Below are positions 16,823 through 24,593 of a stretch of 37,579 nucleotides of DNA, one piece after another. The stretch is from Syntrophaceae bacterium (GTDB lineage Bacteria; Desulfobacterota; BSN033; UBA1163). The notes beneath the pieces were generated by a model, which saw nothing but the letters and a program-made list of their open reading frames with translations, ran no database searches and was not told where the DNA came from. The position numbers were made by a program, and so were the translations under genes. Each line of letters opens with the position of its first letter. Positions within the stretch are counted from its first letter, which is position 1. The stretch spans positions 1 through 37,579 of the forward strand of contig JACAEX010000065.1 of the NCBI GenBank assembly GCA_013388635.1. Direction: 5' to 3'.

Positions 16823-17578
16823 ATGAAGGTGATTTTTCACCCGAGGTTTTATGAGGTCTACACCTCTGATCCAGCGGCCGCACCAGGAAGGATGGAGGCG
16901 ATCGTTAAGACGCTGGAGAGGGAGTTTGAATTGGTTGAACCGGAACCTGCGTCAGAGAGGGATCTCGAGAGAGTCCATGGAAAACAGCATATCGAATACG
17001 TCAAGAGAGAACCCATGGTCTATGAAGTCGGTTGCCTTGCAGCAGGTGGTGCCATTCTGGCAGGGAAACTCGCCTGCGAAGGCCAGCCTGCATTCGGTTT
17101 GATCCGTCCGCCCGGGCATCATGCCAGCCCGCATTCCTGCTGGGGATTCTGTTACTTCAATAATATGGCAGTGGCAATCAAAAAGCTTATCAGTGAGCGA
17201 AAAATCAAGAGAGCGCTGATCCTCGACTTCGACCTCCACTACGGAGACGGTACTGCAAATACCTTCAACGGATCAAAGGAGGTAACCTATCACCATCCCG
17301 AAGGAACGAAGCGAGAAGTCTTTATGAAAAATCTTGAACAGGTCCTTCTGGAGGAGAAGGGATACGACATCATCGCCATCTCCGCTGGATTCGACCGCCA
17401 CGAAGAGGACTGGGGAGGCCTGCTTAAGACGGAGGACTATCTCTCCATCGGAAGATCGGCTAAGGAATACTCGATTAAAAATTGTCAGGGAAGGCGATTC
17501 GGCGTCCTCGAAGGGGGCTACAATCACTCCGTCCTCGGAAGAAATGTGAAGAGCTTTCTTCAGGGTTTTAGTGACTGA
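16823..17578 (+). CDS. histone deacetylase-family amidohydrolase
   Basis: A zinc-dependent deacetylase of 251 residues. Active-site motifs are intact: RPPGHHA (tandem catalytic histidines, about residue 96), GFCYFNN, DFDLHYGDGT (zinc-binding Asp and His), AISAGFDRH and the closing LEGGYN. Bacterial members act on acetylpolyamines, acetylated proteins or unknown amides. An acetylpolyamine role would suit this genome, but the gene is not next to the polyamine operons. It is shorter than typical APAH enzymes (about 340 residues). Start: ATG at 16823 with AAAGGAGA upstream; a TTG-initiated extension from 16748 is rejected. Confidence 0.9.
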   Translation: MKVIFHPRFYEVYTSDPAAAPGRMEAIVKTLEREFELVEPEPASERDLERVHGKQHIEYVKREPMVYEVGCLAAGGAILAGKLACEGQPAFGLIRPPGHHASPHSCWGFCYFNNMAVAIKKLISERKIKRALILDFDLHYGDGTANTFNGSKEVTYHHPEGTKREVFMKNLEQVLLEEKGYDIIAISAGFDRHEEDWGGLLKTEDYLSIGRSAKEYSIKNCQGRRFGVLEGGYNHSVLGRNVKSFLQGFSD

Positions 17579-17656
17579 TACCCCTCGCTATTGACAAAGC
17601 TTCTTCGGCTTCATAAAATCCTGGCCAGCGTCATCATCAAGACTGGAGAGCAAAGA

Positions 17657-19006
17657 ATGGAGACCTTTAAAAAAAGAGAGGATCTTTACTGGAACCCCAT
17701 CATGGAGACCCTGCCACCGGAGAAACTGAGAGAGCTTCAGATCAAAAAATTCAAAAGGATCCTGAAATGGGCCTATGAGAAATCAAAGTTTCACCGGAGG
17801 CTCTATCAGGAGGCGGGCCTCGAACCTGATGATATTAAGACCATGGAAGATGTATGCAAGGTGCCCAAGGTCGAGAAGGCCATGATGAGGGACATTCAGA
17901 GAAAAGACCCCTTCCCCTATGGAGAGGCCCTCTGTGTTCCCCTCGAGGAGGTCACCGAATTCCGACAGACCAGTGGAACAACCGGAGTACCGGTTTATCA
18001 GCCCGACACCTGGCAGGATTGGGAATGGTGGTCAGAGGCCTGGGCCTACCTCCTTTATGCCCAGGGTTACCGAAAGACAGACAGGGTCTTTCTTCCCTTT
18101 GGGTACAATATCTTTGTGGCCTTCTGGGCTGGCCATTATGCGGCTGAGAAGATCGGTTGTGAGGTCGTTCCGGGCGGGGTACTCGATACAGAGGCGAGGG
18201 TTCTTAAGATCCAGGAACTTCGGGCCACGGCCATGATGGCCACTCCAACCTACGTCCTAGGAATGGCTGATACGGCCAAGAAGAAGTTAGGGATCGACCC
18301 TGCAAAGGATCTCACGATCAGGAAGATCACCTGTGCGGGCGAGCCGGGTGCCAGCATCCCGTCGACCAAAAAGAGAATGGAGGAGATCTGGGGAGCAAAG
18401 GTCTATGATCATGTGGGTGCCACGGAGATCGGAGCCTGGGGCTTTGAATGTACAGCTCAGCCCGGAGGTCTTCATGTGAACGAGGCCCTCTTTCTCGTCC
18501 AACTGGAGGATATCGAAACAGGAGAGATCCTCCAAGAACCGGGCCGGAAAGGAAAGGTCGTCATCACCGCTCTGGACCGCATTGCCCAGCCTTGCATCCG
18601 TTTTGACTCCAAGGATGTGGCAGAATGGGCAGAAGATCCCTGTCCCTGCGGAAGGACCTTCCGGATTATTAAAGGTGGGGTCGTTGGCAGGGCCGACGAT
18701 ATTACCAAGATCAAAGGCGTGCTGGTAGCCCCTTCTGCCATTGAGGAGGTTGTACGGTCCATCCGGGGTTTGGGCAATGAATTTGAGGTGGTGGTTACCA
18801 AGAAGGGAGATCTTGACGATATCACCCTCAAGATCGAGATCGTCCCAGAGGAGGAGAAGAACCGTGAGACGATCCTCACACAACTGAGGGATCAGCTTCG
18901 ATTGAAGACGAACTTAGGCTATAACATTGAGGTTCATCCTTACAATTCCCTGCCTCGTTATGAGGTTAAAGCAAAGCGATTCAAGGATCTGAGGAAACAC
19001 GGCTGA
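17657..19006 (+). CDS. phenylacetate-CoA ligase family protein
   Basis: An ATP-dependent acyl-CoA ligase of the ANL superfamily, 449 residues, similar in plan to PaaK. It shows the AMP-binding loop QTSGTTGVPVYQP (about residue 96), YDHVGATEIG for substrate and adenylate binding, and FDSKDVAEW with CPCGRTF before the C-terminal domain. GRADDITKIKGVLVAPSAIEE is the usual C-terminal signature. Substrate may be phenylacetate, another aryl acid or an unrelated acid; anaerobes often carry many paralogues for aromatic compounds or as indolepyruvate oxidoreductase partners. Start: ATG at 17657 after GGAGAG. A small gene lies downstream. Confidence 0.9.
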   Translation: METFKKREDLYWNPIMETLPPEKLRELQIKKFKRILKWAYEKSKFHRRLYQEAGLEPDDIKTMEDVCKVPKVEKAMMRDIQRKDPFPYGEALCVPLEEVTEFRQTSGTTGVPVYQPDTWQDWEWWSEAWAYLLYAQGYRKTDRVFLPFGYNIFVAFWAGHYAAEKIGCEVVPGGVLDTEARVLKIQELRATAMMATPTYVLGMADTAKKKLGIDPAKDLTIRKITCAGEPGASIPSTKKRMEEIWGAKVYDHVGATEIGAWGFECTAQPGGLHVNEALFLVQLEDIETGEILQEPGRKGKVVITALDRIAQPCIRFDSKDVAEWAEDPCPCGRTFRIIKGGVVGRADDITKIKGVLVAPSAIEEVVRSIRGLGNEFEVVVTKKGDLDDITLKIEIVPEEEKNRETILTQLRDQLRLKTNLGYNIEVHPYNSLPRYEVKAKRFKDLRKHG

Positions 19007-19011
19007 TGAAA

Positions 19012-19075
19012 AAATCCGAAGCACGAAATCCGAATTCCGAATTTGTTTCGGATTTCGATATTCACATTTGGAATC
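19012..19075. repeat. dispersed intergenic repeat, copy R4
   Basis: Directly after the ligase stop codon: AATCCGAAGCACGAAATCCG followed by GAATTTGTTTCGGATTTCG. It combines the CGAAA-type and TTTCG-type halves seen at R3 and ends 20 bp before a small gene. Confidence 0.8.
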
Positions 19076-19095
19076 TATCAAGTCAGGGGTAGACG

Positions 19096-19275
19096 ATGAA
19101 TCGGAGAGAAATTAGAAAGCTTGATGTCCACATCAAAACGATCAAGAAGGCAGCTCAAGAGCTGAAGGAAATCTCTGGTGGGATCCAAGCCGTTGACCGA
19201 AACGCCGAGCGCATCCTCGCCTCAGTGAAGATGCTCGAGATCAACATCAGTGACGTCCTCGACGTTAACCCTTAA
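19096..19275 (+). CDS. small helical protein of unknown function (59 residues)
   Basis: A short gene: ATG at 19096 with AGGGG about seven bases upstream, TAA at 19273. The product is 59 residues, charged and almost wholly helical, with a hydrophobic heptad pattern (IRKLDVHIKTIKKAAQELK, later ILASVKMLEINIS), suggesting a coiled coil or helical hairpin. It has no cysteine, signal or membrane segment. It follows the ligase gene by 89 bp and is convergent with glgC (9 bp between stops). Codon use matches the neighbours, supporting that it is real. Function unknown; a partner of the ligase is a guess. Confidence 0.7.
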   Translation: MNRREIRKLDVHIKTIKKAAQELKEISGGIQAVDRNAERILASVKMLEINISDVLDVNP

Positions 19276-19284
19276 CTCCAAACC

Positions 19285-20490
19285 TCAGAGCCGTATCCCT
19301 TTCGGCACGACCACGATCCCTGAGGCGGTCACAGTGAACCGTTTTGCATCTTCGTCGAGATCGTAACCGATCTCCATCCCCGATGGGATCTGAACATTCT
19401 TGTCGATGATCGTCCTCCGGATCTTGGCATGCCTTCCCACATCCACACCCTCCATCAGAATGGAATCCTCCACCTCCGCGTAACTGTGAACCGTCGCTCT
19501 CGGTGAGAGGAGCGACCTCCGGACGCCCCCGCCGCTGATGATGCAGCCGTTTGAAATGATCGAGTTGATGGCCGTCCCCACCCTTCCCTCTTCTGCCAGA
19601 ACCGTTTTGGCCGGCGGATACGTGGGCTGATAGGTCAGGATGGGCCATTGAGAGTCGTAGAGGTTGAGCTGAGGGGTGATGGAGACCAGATCCATGTTCG
19701 CCTCAAAGTAGGCATCGATCGTCCCGACATCTCTCCAATATCCTTTCCCTTCGCGATCGGCTTGCCTGAAATCGAAAGCGAAGACCCGATCCCTCCCGAT
19801 CATGGCCGGGATGATGTCCCTTCCAAAGTCATGGGTCGAATCAGATCGGGCATCCTCGATCAACCGCCGCACCAATATCTCCGTATTGAAAACATAGACC
19901 CCCATGGAGGCTAAGATCCCTTCTGGATCTCCGGGGATGGTCTTCGGTTCCTCCGGCTTCTCTTGAAATCCAAGGATTCGCCAGTTCTCATCCACCTCGA
20001 TCACACCGAACTCCCTGGACCATTTTCGGTCCATGCGAATTGCCGAAACCGTCAGATCCGCACCTGTCTCCAAGTGGAAATCGATCATCTTCCGATAATC
20101 CATCTTGTAGACATGGTCACCCGAGAGGATGACGACCAGGTCGGGCTTTTCCTGTTGAAGGGTATAAATATTTTGGAAAACGGCATCGGCCGTTCCTTGA
20201 TACCAGTGTTCGTCAATCCTCTGCTGGGCGGGAATCACTCCGATGAATTCTCCGAGAGGAGCGGAAAGGATGTTCCACCCGATCTGGATGTGGTGCTGAA
20301 GGGAGGTCGATTTATACTGGGTGAGGACGAAGATGCGTCGGATATCTGAATGGATACAATTGGAGAGGGTGAAGTCGATGATTCGATAGATGGCACCAAA
20401 GGGAACAGCGGGTTTGGCCCGATCCCTGGTGAGCGGGTAGAGCCTCTCTCCTCGTCCACCTGCCAGGATCATAGCGAGAGTTTTCTTCAC
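19285..20490 (-). CDS. glgC: glucose-1-phosphate adenylyltransferase (ADP-glucose pyrophosphorylase)
   Basis: Makes ADP-glucose from ATP and glucose-1-phosphate, the committed step of bacterial glycogen synthesis. The 401-residue protein starts MILAGGRGERLYPLTRDRAKPAVPFG, the nucleotidyltransferase motif with its activator/substrate Arg and Lys, quoted here across the ATP loop. GDHVYKMDY binds the metal, and FQEKPEEPKTIPG binds glucose-1-phosphate. The C-terminal 120 residues form a left-handed beta-helix. Start is a GTG at 20490 that overlaps the TGA of the receiver gene (GTGA), so translation is coupled. No other glg gene is in the window. Confidence 0.95.
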   Translation of the reverse strand: MKKTLAMILAGGRGERLYPLTRDRAKPAVPFGAIYRIIDFTLSNCIHSDIRRIFVLTQYKSTSLQHHIQIGWNILSAPLGEFIGVIPAQQRIDEHWYQGTADAVFQNIYTLQQEKPDLVVILSGDHVYKMDYRKMIDFHLETGADLTVSAIRMDRKWSREFGVIEVDENWRILGFQEKPEEPKTIPGDPEGILASMGVYVFNTEILVRRLIEDARSDSTHDFGRDIIPAMIGRDRVFAFDFRQADREGKGYWRDVGTIDAYFEANMDLVSITPQLNLYDSQWPILTYQPTYPPAKTVLAEEGRVGTAINSIISNGCIISGGGVRRSLLSPRATVHSYAEVEDSILMEGVDVGRHAKIRRTIIDKNVQIPSGMEIGYDLDEDAKRFTVTASGIVVVPKGIRL

Positions 20491-20852
20491 TCTTTCTTAC
20501 CCTTCTCCAAGAGCTCTCTCACCTTATCTTTTAGCTCCCCGAGGTCTGTCGACTTCGTCACATAGACGTCCGCTGCCCAGCTCATAAAATCCTGGCGATA
20601 CCCCGGATAAGAGGTGTTGAGGATGACAGGGATCTTTCTCTCTTTTCCAACGATCCGGCCCAACGTCTCCATGCCATCCATCACAGGCATGACGATGTCG
20701 AGGATGACCAGGTCTGGCTTCTCCTCCTCAAGCTTCTGGATCGCTTCCCTTCCATTTCGCGCGGTGAGGACCTCATACCCTTCCGCGGCCAACTCCTCCT
20801 CATAGAGAAGCCTCAACCCCTCTTCATCCTCTACAACTAATATCTTCTTCAT
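20487..20852 (-). CDS. single-domain response regulator (CheY-like receiver)
   Basis: A 121-residue stand-alone receiver domain. The acidic pair sits at Glu8-Asp9 in LVVEDEEG, the phosphoacceptor is Asp52 in LVILDIVMPVMDG, a Thr/Ser follows in VILNTSYPG, and the conserved Lys is in VYVTKSTDLGEL. There is no output domain, so it acts by protein contact. Start: ATG at 20852; upstream in-frame sequence to 21026 overlaps the DUF2180 gene and a repeat. The ribosome-binding site is weak. Its stop codon overlaps the glgC start, implying co-expression with glycogen synthesis. Confidence 0.92.
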   Translation of the reverse strand: MKKILVVEDEEGLRLLYEEELAAEGYEVLTARNGREAIQKLEEEKPDLVILDIVMPVMDGMETLGRIVGKERKIPVILNTSYPGYRQDFMSWAADVYVTKSTDLGELKDKVRELLEKGKKE

Positions 20853-20925
20853 AGGAATATTATCGGCGATTCCGGAATAAAAAACAATTCTTTTTTGCTC
20901 CGAACTCCCGACCCCGAACTCATAA

Positions 20926-21162
20926 CTATCTCTTTTCTGCCTTCTTCCTCTGATCAATCGCCAGCTTGCATTCCGCACAGATGAACCGGGGTAGGGGATG
21001 CGGGTATTCCACCCTCTCCTCGCCAAGCCCCCAATCGACGATGTCCCTTACCAACACCTCCTCCTTGAAGGCATGCCCCAAGCAGAGGCCCATTCCACAA
21101 ACGATGCAGATCGCCACTGCTTCTTCATCCACCCCCTGCTTTGCGCAGACATAACATTTCAT
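20926..21162 (-). CDS. DUF2180 family zinc-ribbon-like protein
   Basis: A 78-residue protein with paired cysteines: MKCYVCAKQG, then AICIVCGMGLCLGH, then FICAECKLAI near the C-terminus. This arrangement matches DUF2180, small probable zinc-binding proteins seen in archaea and deltaproteobacteria. Function unknown. Start: ATG at 21162 with GGAGGGG five bases upstream. The 73 bp between it and the receiver gene contain a GAGTTCGGGGTCGGGAGTTC-type short-period repeat (about 20895-20922). Confidence 0.8.
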   Translation of the reverse strand: MKCYVCAKQGVDEEAVAICIVCGMGLCLGHAFKEEVLVRDIVDWGLGEERVEYPHPLPRFICAECKLAIDQRKKAEKR

Positions 21163-21369
21163 CGGCTCCCCTCCTTGTCATCATTCGCTGAGTCATAAGG
21201 ATTTAGTATCATAGAAAAGTCCAAAAATCAAAGAACGGAATCCTTTTCCTTTCCTGAGATCCGTGTTATGATTGTTTTGATTTATTGTGATTCGTTTTAT
21301 TGGCTCAGGGTCTAATCCCTTTTTGAGAAAAATGCTTGAATGATGATAGGCTGAAAGGGAAAAGATTCA

Positions 21370-21525
21370 ATGGAAAAAGGAGAAAAAGACGAACTCGAAG
21401 AGGCCAAGGAGTTATTCAAAGAAGGCCTGAAGAATATCTTGAAAGCCACCAAGAAGGTCTCTGAGAAGGTGATCGAAGGCTTTCGGGAAGGTTACGCCAA
21501 AGACGTCACCAAAAAAGACGAATAA
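21370..21525 (+). CDS. small charged helical protein (51 residues)
   Basis: ATG at 21370 after AAAGGGA, TAA at 21523. The 51-residue product is Lys/Glu-rich and predicted helical (EAKELFKEGLKNILKATKKV, then SEKVIEGFREGYAKD), with an amphipathic repeat. There is no membrane segment or cysteine. It lies alone on the plus strand between the DUF2180 and tldD genes, which are on the other strand, so it needs its own promoter; none is obvious. Codon use looks like neighbouring genes. Function unknown. Confidence 0.62.
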   Translation: MEKGEKDELEEAKELFKEGLKNILKATKKVSEKVIEGFREGYAKDVTKKDE

Positions 21526-21566
21526 AAATTCTCCCCATCACCCTATCCCCCAATCTCCCCATCCAT

Positions 21567-23009
21567 TTACTTCATCACTCCCACCTGGACATTTCTGAAC
21601 CTTGCTGGTGCAGCACCATGTCCCACATGAGCGACCTGACCGGGTTCGCCTTTTCCGCAGTTGGGCGTTCCCCACATCTGCCAGTGGTCGCGATTTCCAA
21701 TGGCATCACAGGAGTTCCAGAACTGGGGGGTAATCCCCGTGTAGGTGGGATTCTTCACCATCTCTCCAATTTTCCCACCCTTAATCTCCCATCCGATCTC
21801 TGTCCCAAATTGAAAGTTGATTCTCTTGTCGTCGATCGACCAACTTCGATTGGTGCTTAAAAGAAGCCCTTCTTCCGTATCCGCCACCATCCCTTCTAAT
21901 GTCCATTCTCCGGGCTCTAAATTGATGTTCGTCATCCGGATCAGAGGGATTCGATTCCAACCGTCTGCCCTCATCGTTCCATTGCTCTCTTTTCCGAGAT
22001 GTCGGGCTGTCTCCCTCGATGTCAGGAGATTGACCAGAATCCCTTGAGCAATAATGGGTACCCTTTGGGCTTTAACCCCTTCGTCATCATAGCCAAAGGT
22101 CCCAAGACCTCCTGGAAACGTAGCATCGGCCACAATATTGACGATGGGGGATCCGTATCGAAAAGAACCCACCATCTCCAGCTTAACAAAACTGGTGCCT
22201 GCATAACTTGCCTCTGTCCCCAAGATTCGATCGAGTTCAACCGGGTGGCCGATCGACTCATGGATCTGGAGAGCAAGCTGCGAGCTGTCCAAGATCACGG
22301 TGGTCACCTTTGAGGGACAAGACTTTGCCATCAGAAGCTGGGCTGCTTCCTCGGCCACACGCTCCGCATGTTCGAGGAGTGCCAGACTCTCAATCCACTC
22401 ATATCCTCTGGTGGCAAAGTTTCCCCTGAAGGAATTGGGATAGGATCGAACCTGAACCTCTCCTCCCTCAATGGCAGTGGCTGCAATCCCTGCACCGCAT
22501 TCCACAATCTCCTGTTCGATGAAAGAACCTTCCGTAGAGGCAAAGGTCTTCTCCGTTTCATACGATCCCATAAAGGCCTCTGAGATCTTTACCTTCTTAT
22601 GTCTCCGCATGATGTCATCACAGCTCAGGAGGAGATCAACCTTTCTCTCCAGAGGGATGCTGAATGGATCAACCGCGATTGAGGTCTTAAATCGGTCGAT
22701 CTCTGGCGGCCGTGAAACAAAGAGAATCTCTTCCCCCCTGGCTTTTGAGCTGGCCCTCGCAATCTTCAGTGCCTTTCCGAAAACATCCTCCATCTCTTTT
22801 TTACGGATTTTTGAACTGCAGGCAAAGCCCCAGGCCCCTTTAAAAAGGATGCGGATGCCAAAGCCCATATCCTCATCATGGGTCAACGCCTCTACATTAC
22901 CGTTCTTCACCTCGATCTCTTGAACCTGACGACGCACAACCCGAATGTCAGCGTAATCCACCTTTTTTAGCTTGGCCAAGTCAAGAATGTTTTGGATAAG
23001 TTCCTTCAT
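21567..23009 (-). CDS. tldD: TldD family metalloprotease
   Basis: Catalytic subunit of the TldD/TldE heterodimeric protease, which in other bacteria matures microcin B17-type peptides and degrades unfolded peptides. The 480 residues include the HESIGH zinc motif (His-Glu-x3-His, about residue 240) followed by the family stretch ELDRILGTEA, with further conserved GTFGYDDEGV and NRSWSIDDKRINFQ. The companion TldE gene lies upstream in the same direction, separated by 206 bp that include a dispersed repeat. Start: ATG at 23009 with CGGAG upstream. No ribosomally made peptide precursor is seen nearby. Confidence 0.95.
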   Translation of the reverse strand: MKELIQNILDLAKLKKVDYADIRVVRRQVQEIEVKNGNVEALTHDEDMGFGIRILFKGAWGFACSSKIRKKEMEDVFGKALKIARASSKARGEEILFVSRPPEIDRFKTSIAVDPFSIPLERKVDLLLSCDDIMRRHKKVKISEAFMGSYETEKTFASTEGSFIEQEIVECGAGIAATAIEGGEVQVRSYPNSFRGNFATRGYEWIESLALLEHAERVAEEAAQLLMAKSCPSKVTTVILDSSQLALQIHESIGHPVELDRILGTEASYAGTSFVKLEMVGSFRYGSPIVNIVADATFPGGLGTFGYDDEGVKAQRVPIIAQGILVNLLTSRETARHLGKESNGTMRADGWNRIPLIRMTNINLEPGEWTLEGMVADTEEGLLLSTNRSWSIDDKRINFQFGTEIGWEIKGGKIGEMVKNPTYTGITPQFWNSCDAIGNRDHWQMWGTPNCGKGEPGQVAHVGHGAAPARFRNVQVGVMK

Positions 23010-23034
23010 CAGACTCCGATTCCTATACCTTTCT

Positions 23035-23125
23035 CGAAAAATACGAAATTCAAATGTCGAAATTCCTGCCTGCGGCAGGCAGGCGAAACAATTCCAAAAT
23101 CCAAATGTTCAAAATCTTAAACCAT
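23035..23125. repeat. dispersed intergenic repeat, copy R5, interrupted by a palindrome
   Basis: A CGAAA-type unit shares 27 identical bases (23084-23110) with copy R3. Between its two halves sits a 19-bp perfect palindrome (23065-23083), CCTGCCTGC-G-GCAGGCAGG. Further along, GCACG-GATTT-CGTGC (about 23187-23202) forms another small hairpin before the tldE stop. Confidence 0.75.
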
Positions 23126-23215
23126 TTTCTGTTTGGATCATTTGAGCATTAGTGCTTGTTTCGAATTGATCCCTGCCGGGATGCTTCGCACGGATTTCGT
23201 GCCTCGGACTTATTC

Positions 23216-24592
23216 CTATAACGCGGATACCCCTGAAAAGTTGAACCCATCTATTTTGATGGCAGGAGCCACCACCCCTGTGACAAAACGCCTTGAATAG
23301 ACCGTTCCTTCAGAGCAGACCCTTCGATCTCTGGAGACGGCGCTCACCCGGGAAAGGGCCCTTAGAACCGATTCGGTGAACCTGAGGTTTTTGACCGGTC
23401 TCTTGATCTCGCCATCCTCAATTAAGAAAGTCCCATCCCTGGTCATGCCGGTCAAAACAGCTTTCATGGGTTCGACCACATTAATATAATGAAACCGGGT
23501 CACATAAATCCCTTTCCGGACAGAACGGATCATCTCCTCCAAGGACGATTCTCCCCCCTTCATAAAAAGATTGATCGGGATCGGACCTTCGGTATTGGGT
23601 GCGATCAGGGCATGGCCCGTGGAGCTTTTACCCTCCCGGGCTGCGGTAAAGGAGTCATAGGTTACACCCCTCGCGACCCCCTCTTCGAAGAAGGTCACTT
23701 TCTGTTTTGGAATACCCTCGAAGTCAAAAGGAACCTGTAGCCCTTCCGGATCAAGACCGTCATCGTAAATCGTCACCTTCTCGTCCACCATCTTCTTGCC
23801 GAATTCCTCACAGAAGAAACTTCTCCCCTCCTGAACGGCCAATGCATGAAACCCCAGATAGCCGAGAAAGGAGATGAGTTCGCTTACGGCATAGGGCTCT
23901 AAGATAACTTCGTATTCTCCGGGCCCGATCTCGGTTGGTTCGCCCTTCGATACCTTTTCAATCGCCTCTCTGGCCAGAGAATCGATGTCCAATTGATCAG
24001 GATCCCTTGAAACGAAACTCGAATAACCGGAACCCATCTCGTTCTCCGCGATCAGATGAAAAAAGAGATCAGAATATCTTTGATAGGCCTCCACCCCCAA
24101 CGAATTGACCACCGCCAGTTCCACCTTCCCATGAGAAAAAGCGCCAGAAACGTGCAATCCTTTTCCCCTTACGATACTGAAAAGGTCTCGAATGATTCTC
24201 ACTTTCCTTTCCGGTGTAAGACGGTCAATTTTTTTAGAAAATGTATCCACATCAGGAATCGGTTTTGGTTCTGGCAATGAGATGAACGCCTCATTGGGAC
24301 GTTGGACCTCAGCAAGGGAGGTCGCCTTTTGAAGCGAATCCCTCAACGAGGAATATTTGAGGAGATTCGTAGTGACCACAGCGATCCTCTTCCCCAAAAC
24401 CACCCTGAGGATCAATGTCCCGTTGCGCTCTGCCACATGCTGATGGATGGCGGATTGAGTAAACCGGGTCAGCGATGAATCCTCTGTCAAGAGCACAGCC
24501 TCGGTCTGATCAGCAGAAGATTGTTGGACGATCTTTCTTAGGAGTGGTATGGACCTCTCTCTTCCTATCATCCTGGAAATCTGCCTTTCCAT
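23216..24592 (-). CDS. pmbA: TldE/PmbA family protein
   Basis: Non-zinc partner of TldD. The 458 residues have the same two-domain plan but lack the His-Glu-x3-His motif, having an EPYAVSELISFLGY stretch in its place. The family marks include FEEGVARGVTYDSFTAAREG and the C-terminal GTFLIEDGEIKRPVKNLRFTE, shown here as two fragments of the substrate-binding domain. The ATG at 24592 comes one base after the fprA stop, so it is translationally coupled to fprA. An ATG seven codons later (MIGRERS) is an alternative start. Confidence 0.92.
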   Translation of the reverse strand: MERQISRMIGRERSIPLLRKIVQQSSADQTEAVLLTEDSSLTRFTQSAIHQHVAERNGTLILRVVLGKRIAVVTTNLLKYSSLRDSLQKATSLAEVQRPNEAFISLPEPKPIPDVDTFSKKIDRLTPERKVRIIRDLFSIVRGKGLHVSGAFSHGKVELAVVNSLGVEAYQRYSDLFFHLIAENEMGSGYSSFVSRDPDQLDIDSLAREAIEKVSKGEPTEIGPGEYEVILEPYAVSELISFLGYLGFHALAVQEGRSFFCEEFGKKMVDEKVTIYDDGLDPEGLQVPFDFEGIPKQKVTFFEEGVARGVTYDSFTAAREGKSSTGHALIAPNTEGPIPINLFMKGGESSLEEMIRSVRKGIYVTRFHYINVVEPMKAVLTGMTRDGTFLIEDGEIKRPVKNLRFTESVLRALSRVSAVSRDRRVCSEGTVYSRRFVTGVVAPAIKIDGFNFSGVSAL

Positions 24593-24593
24593 T

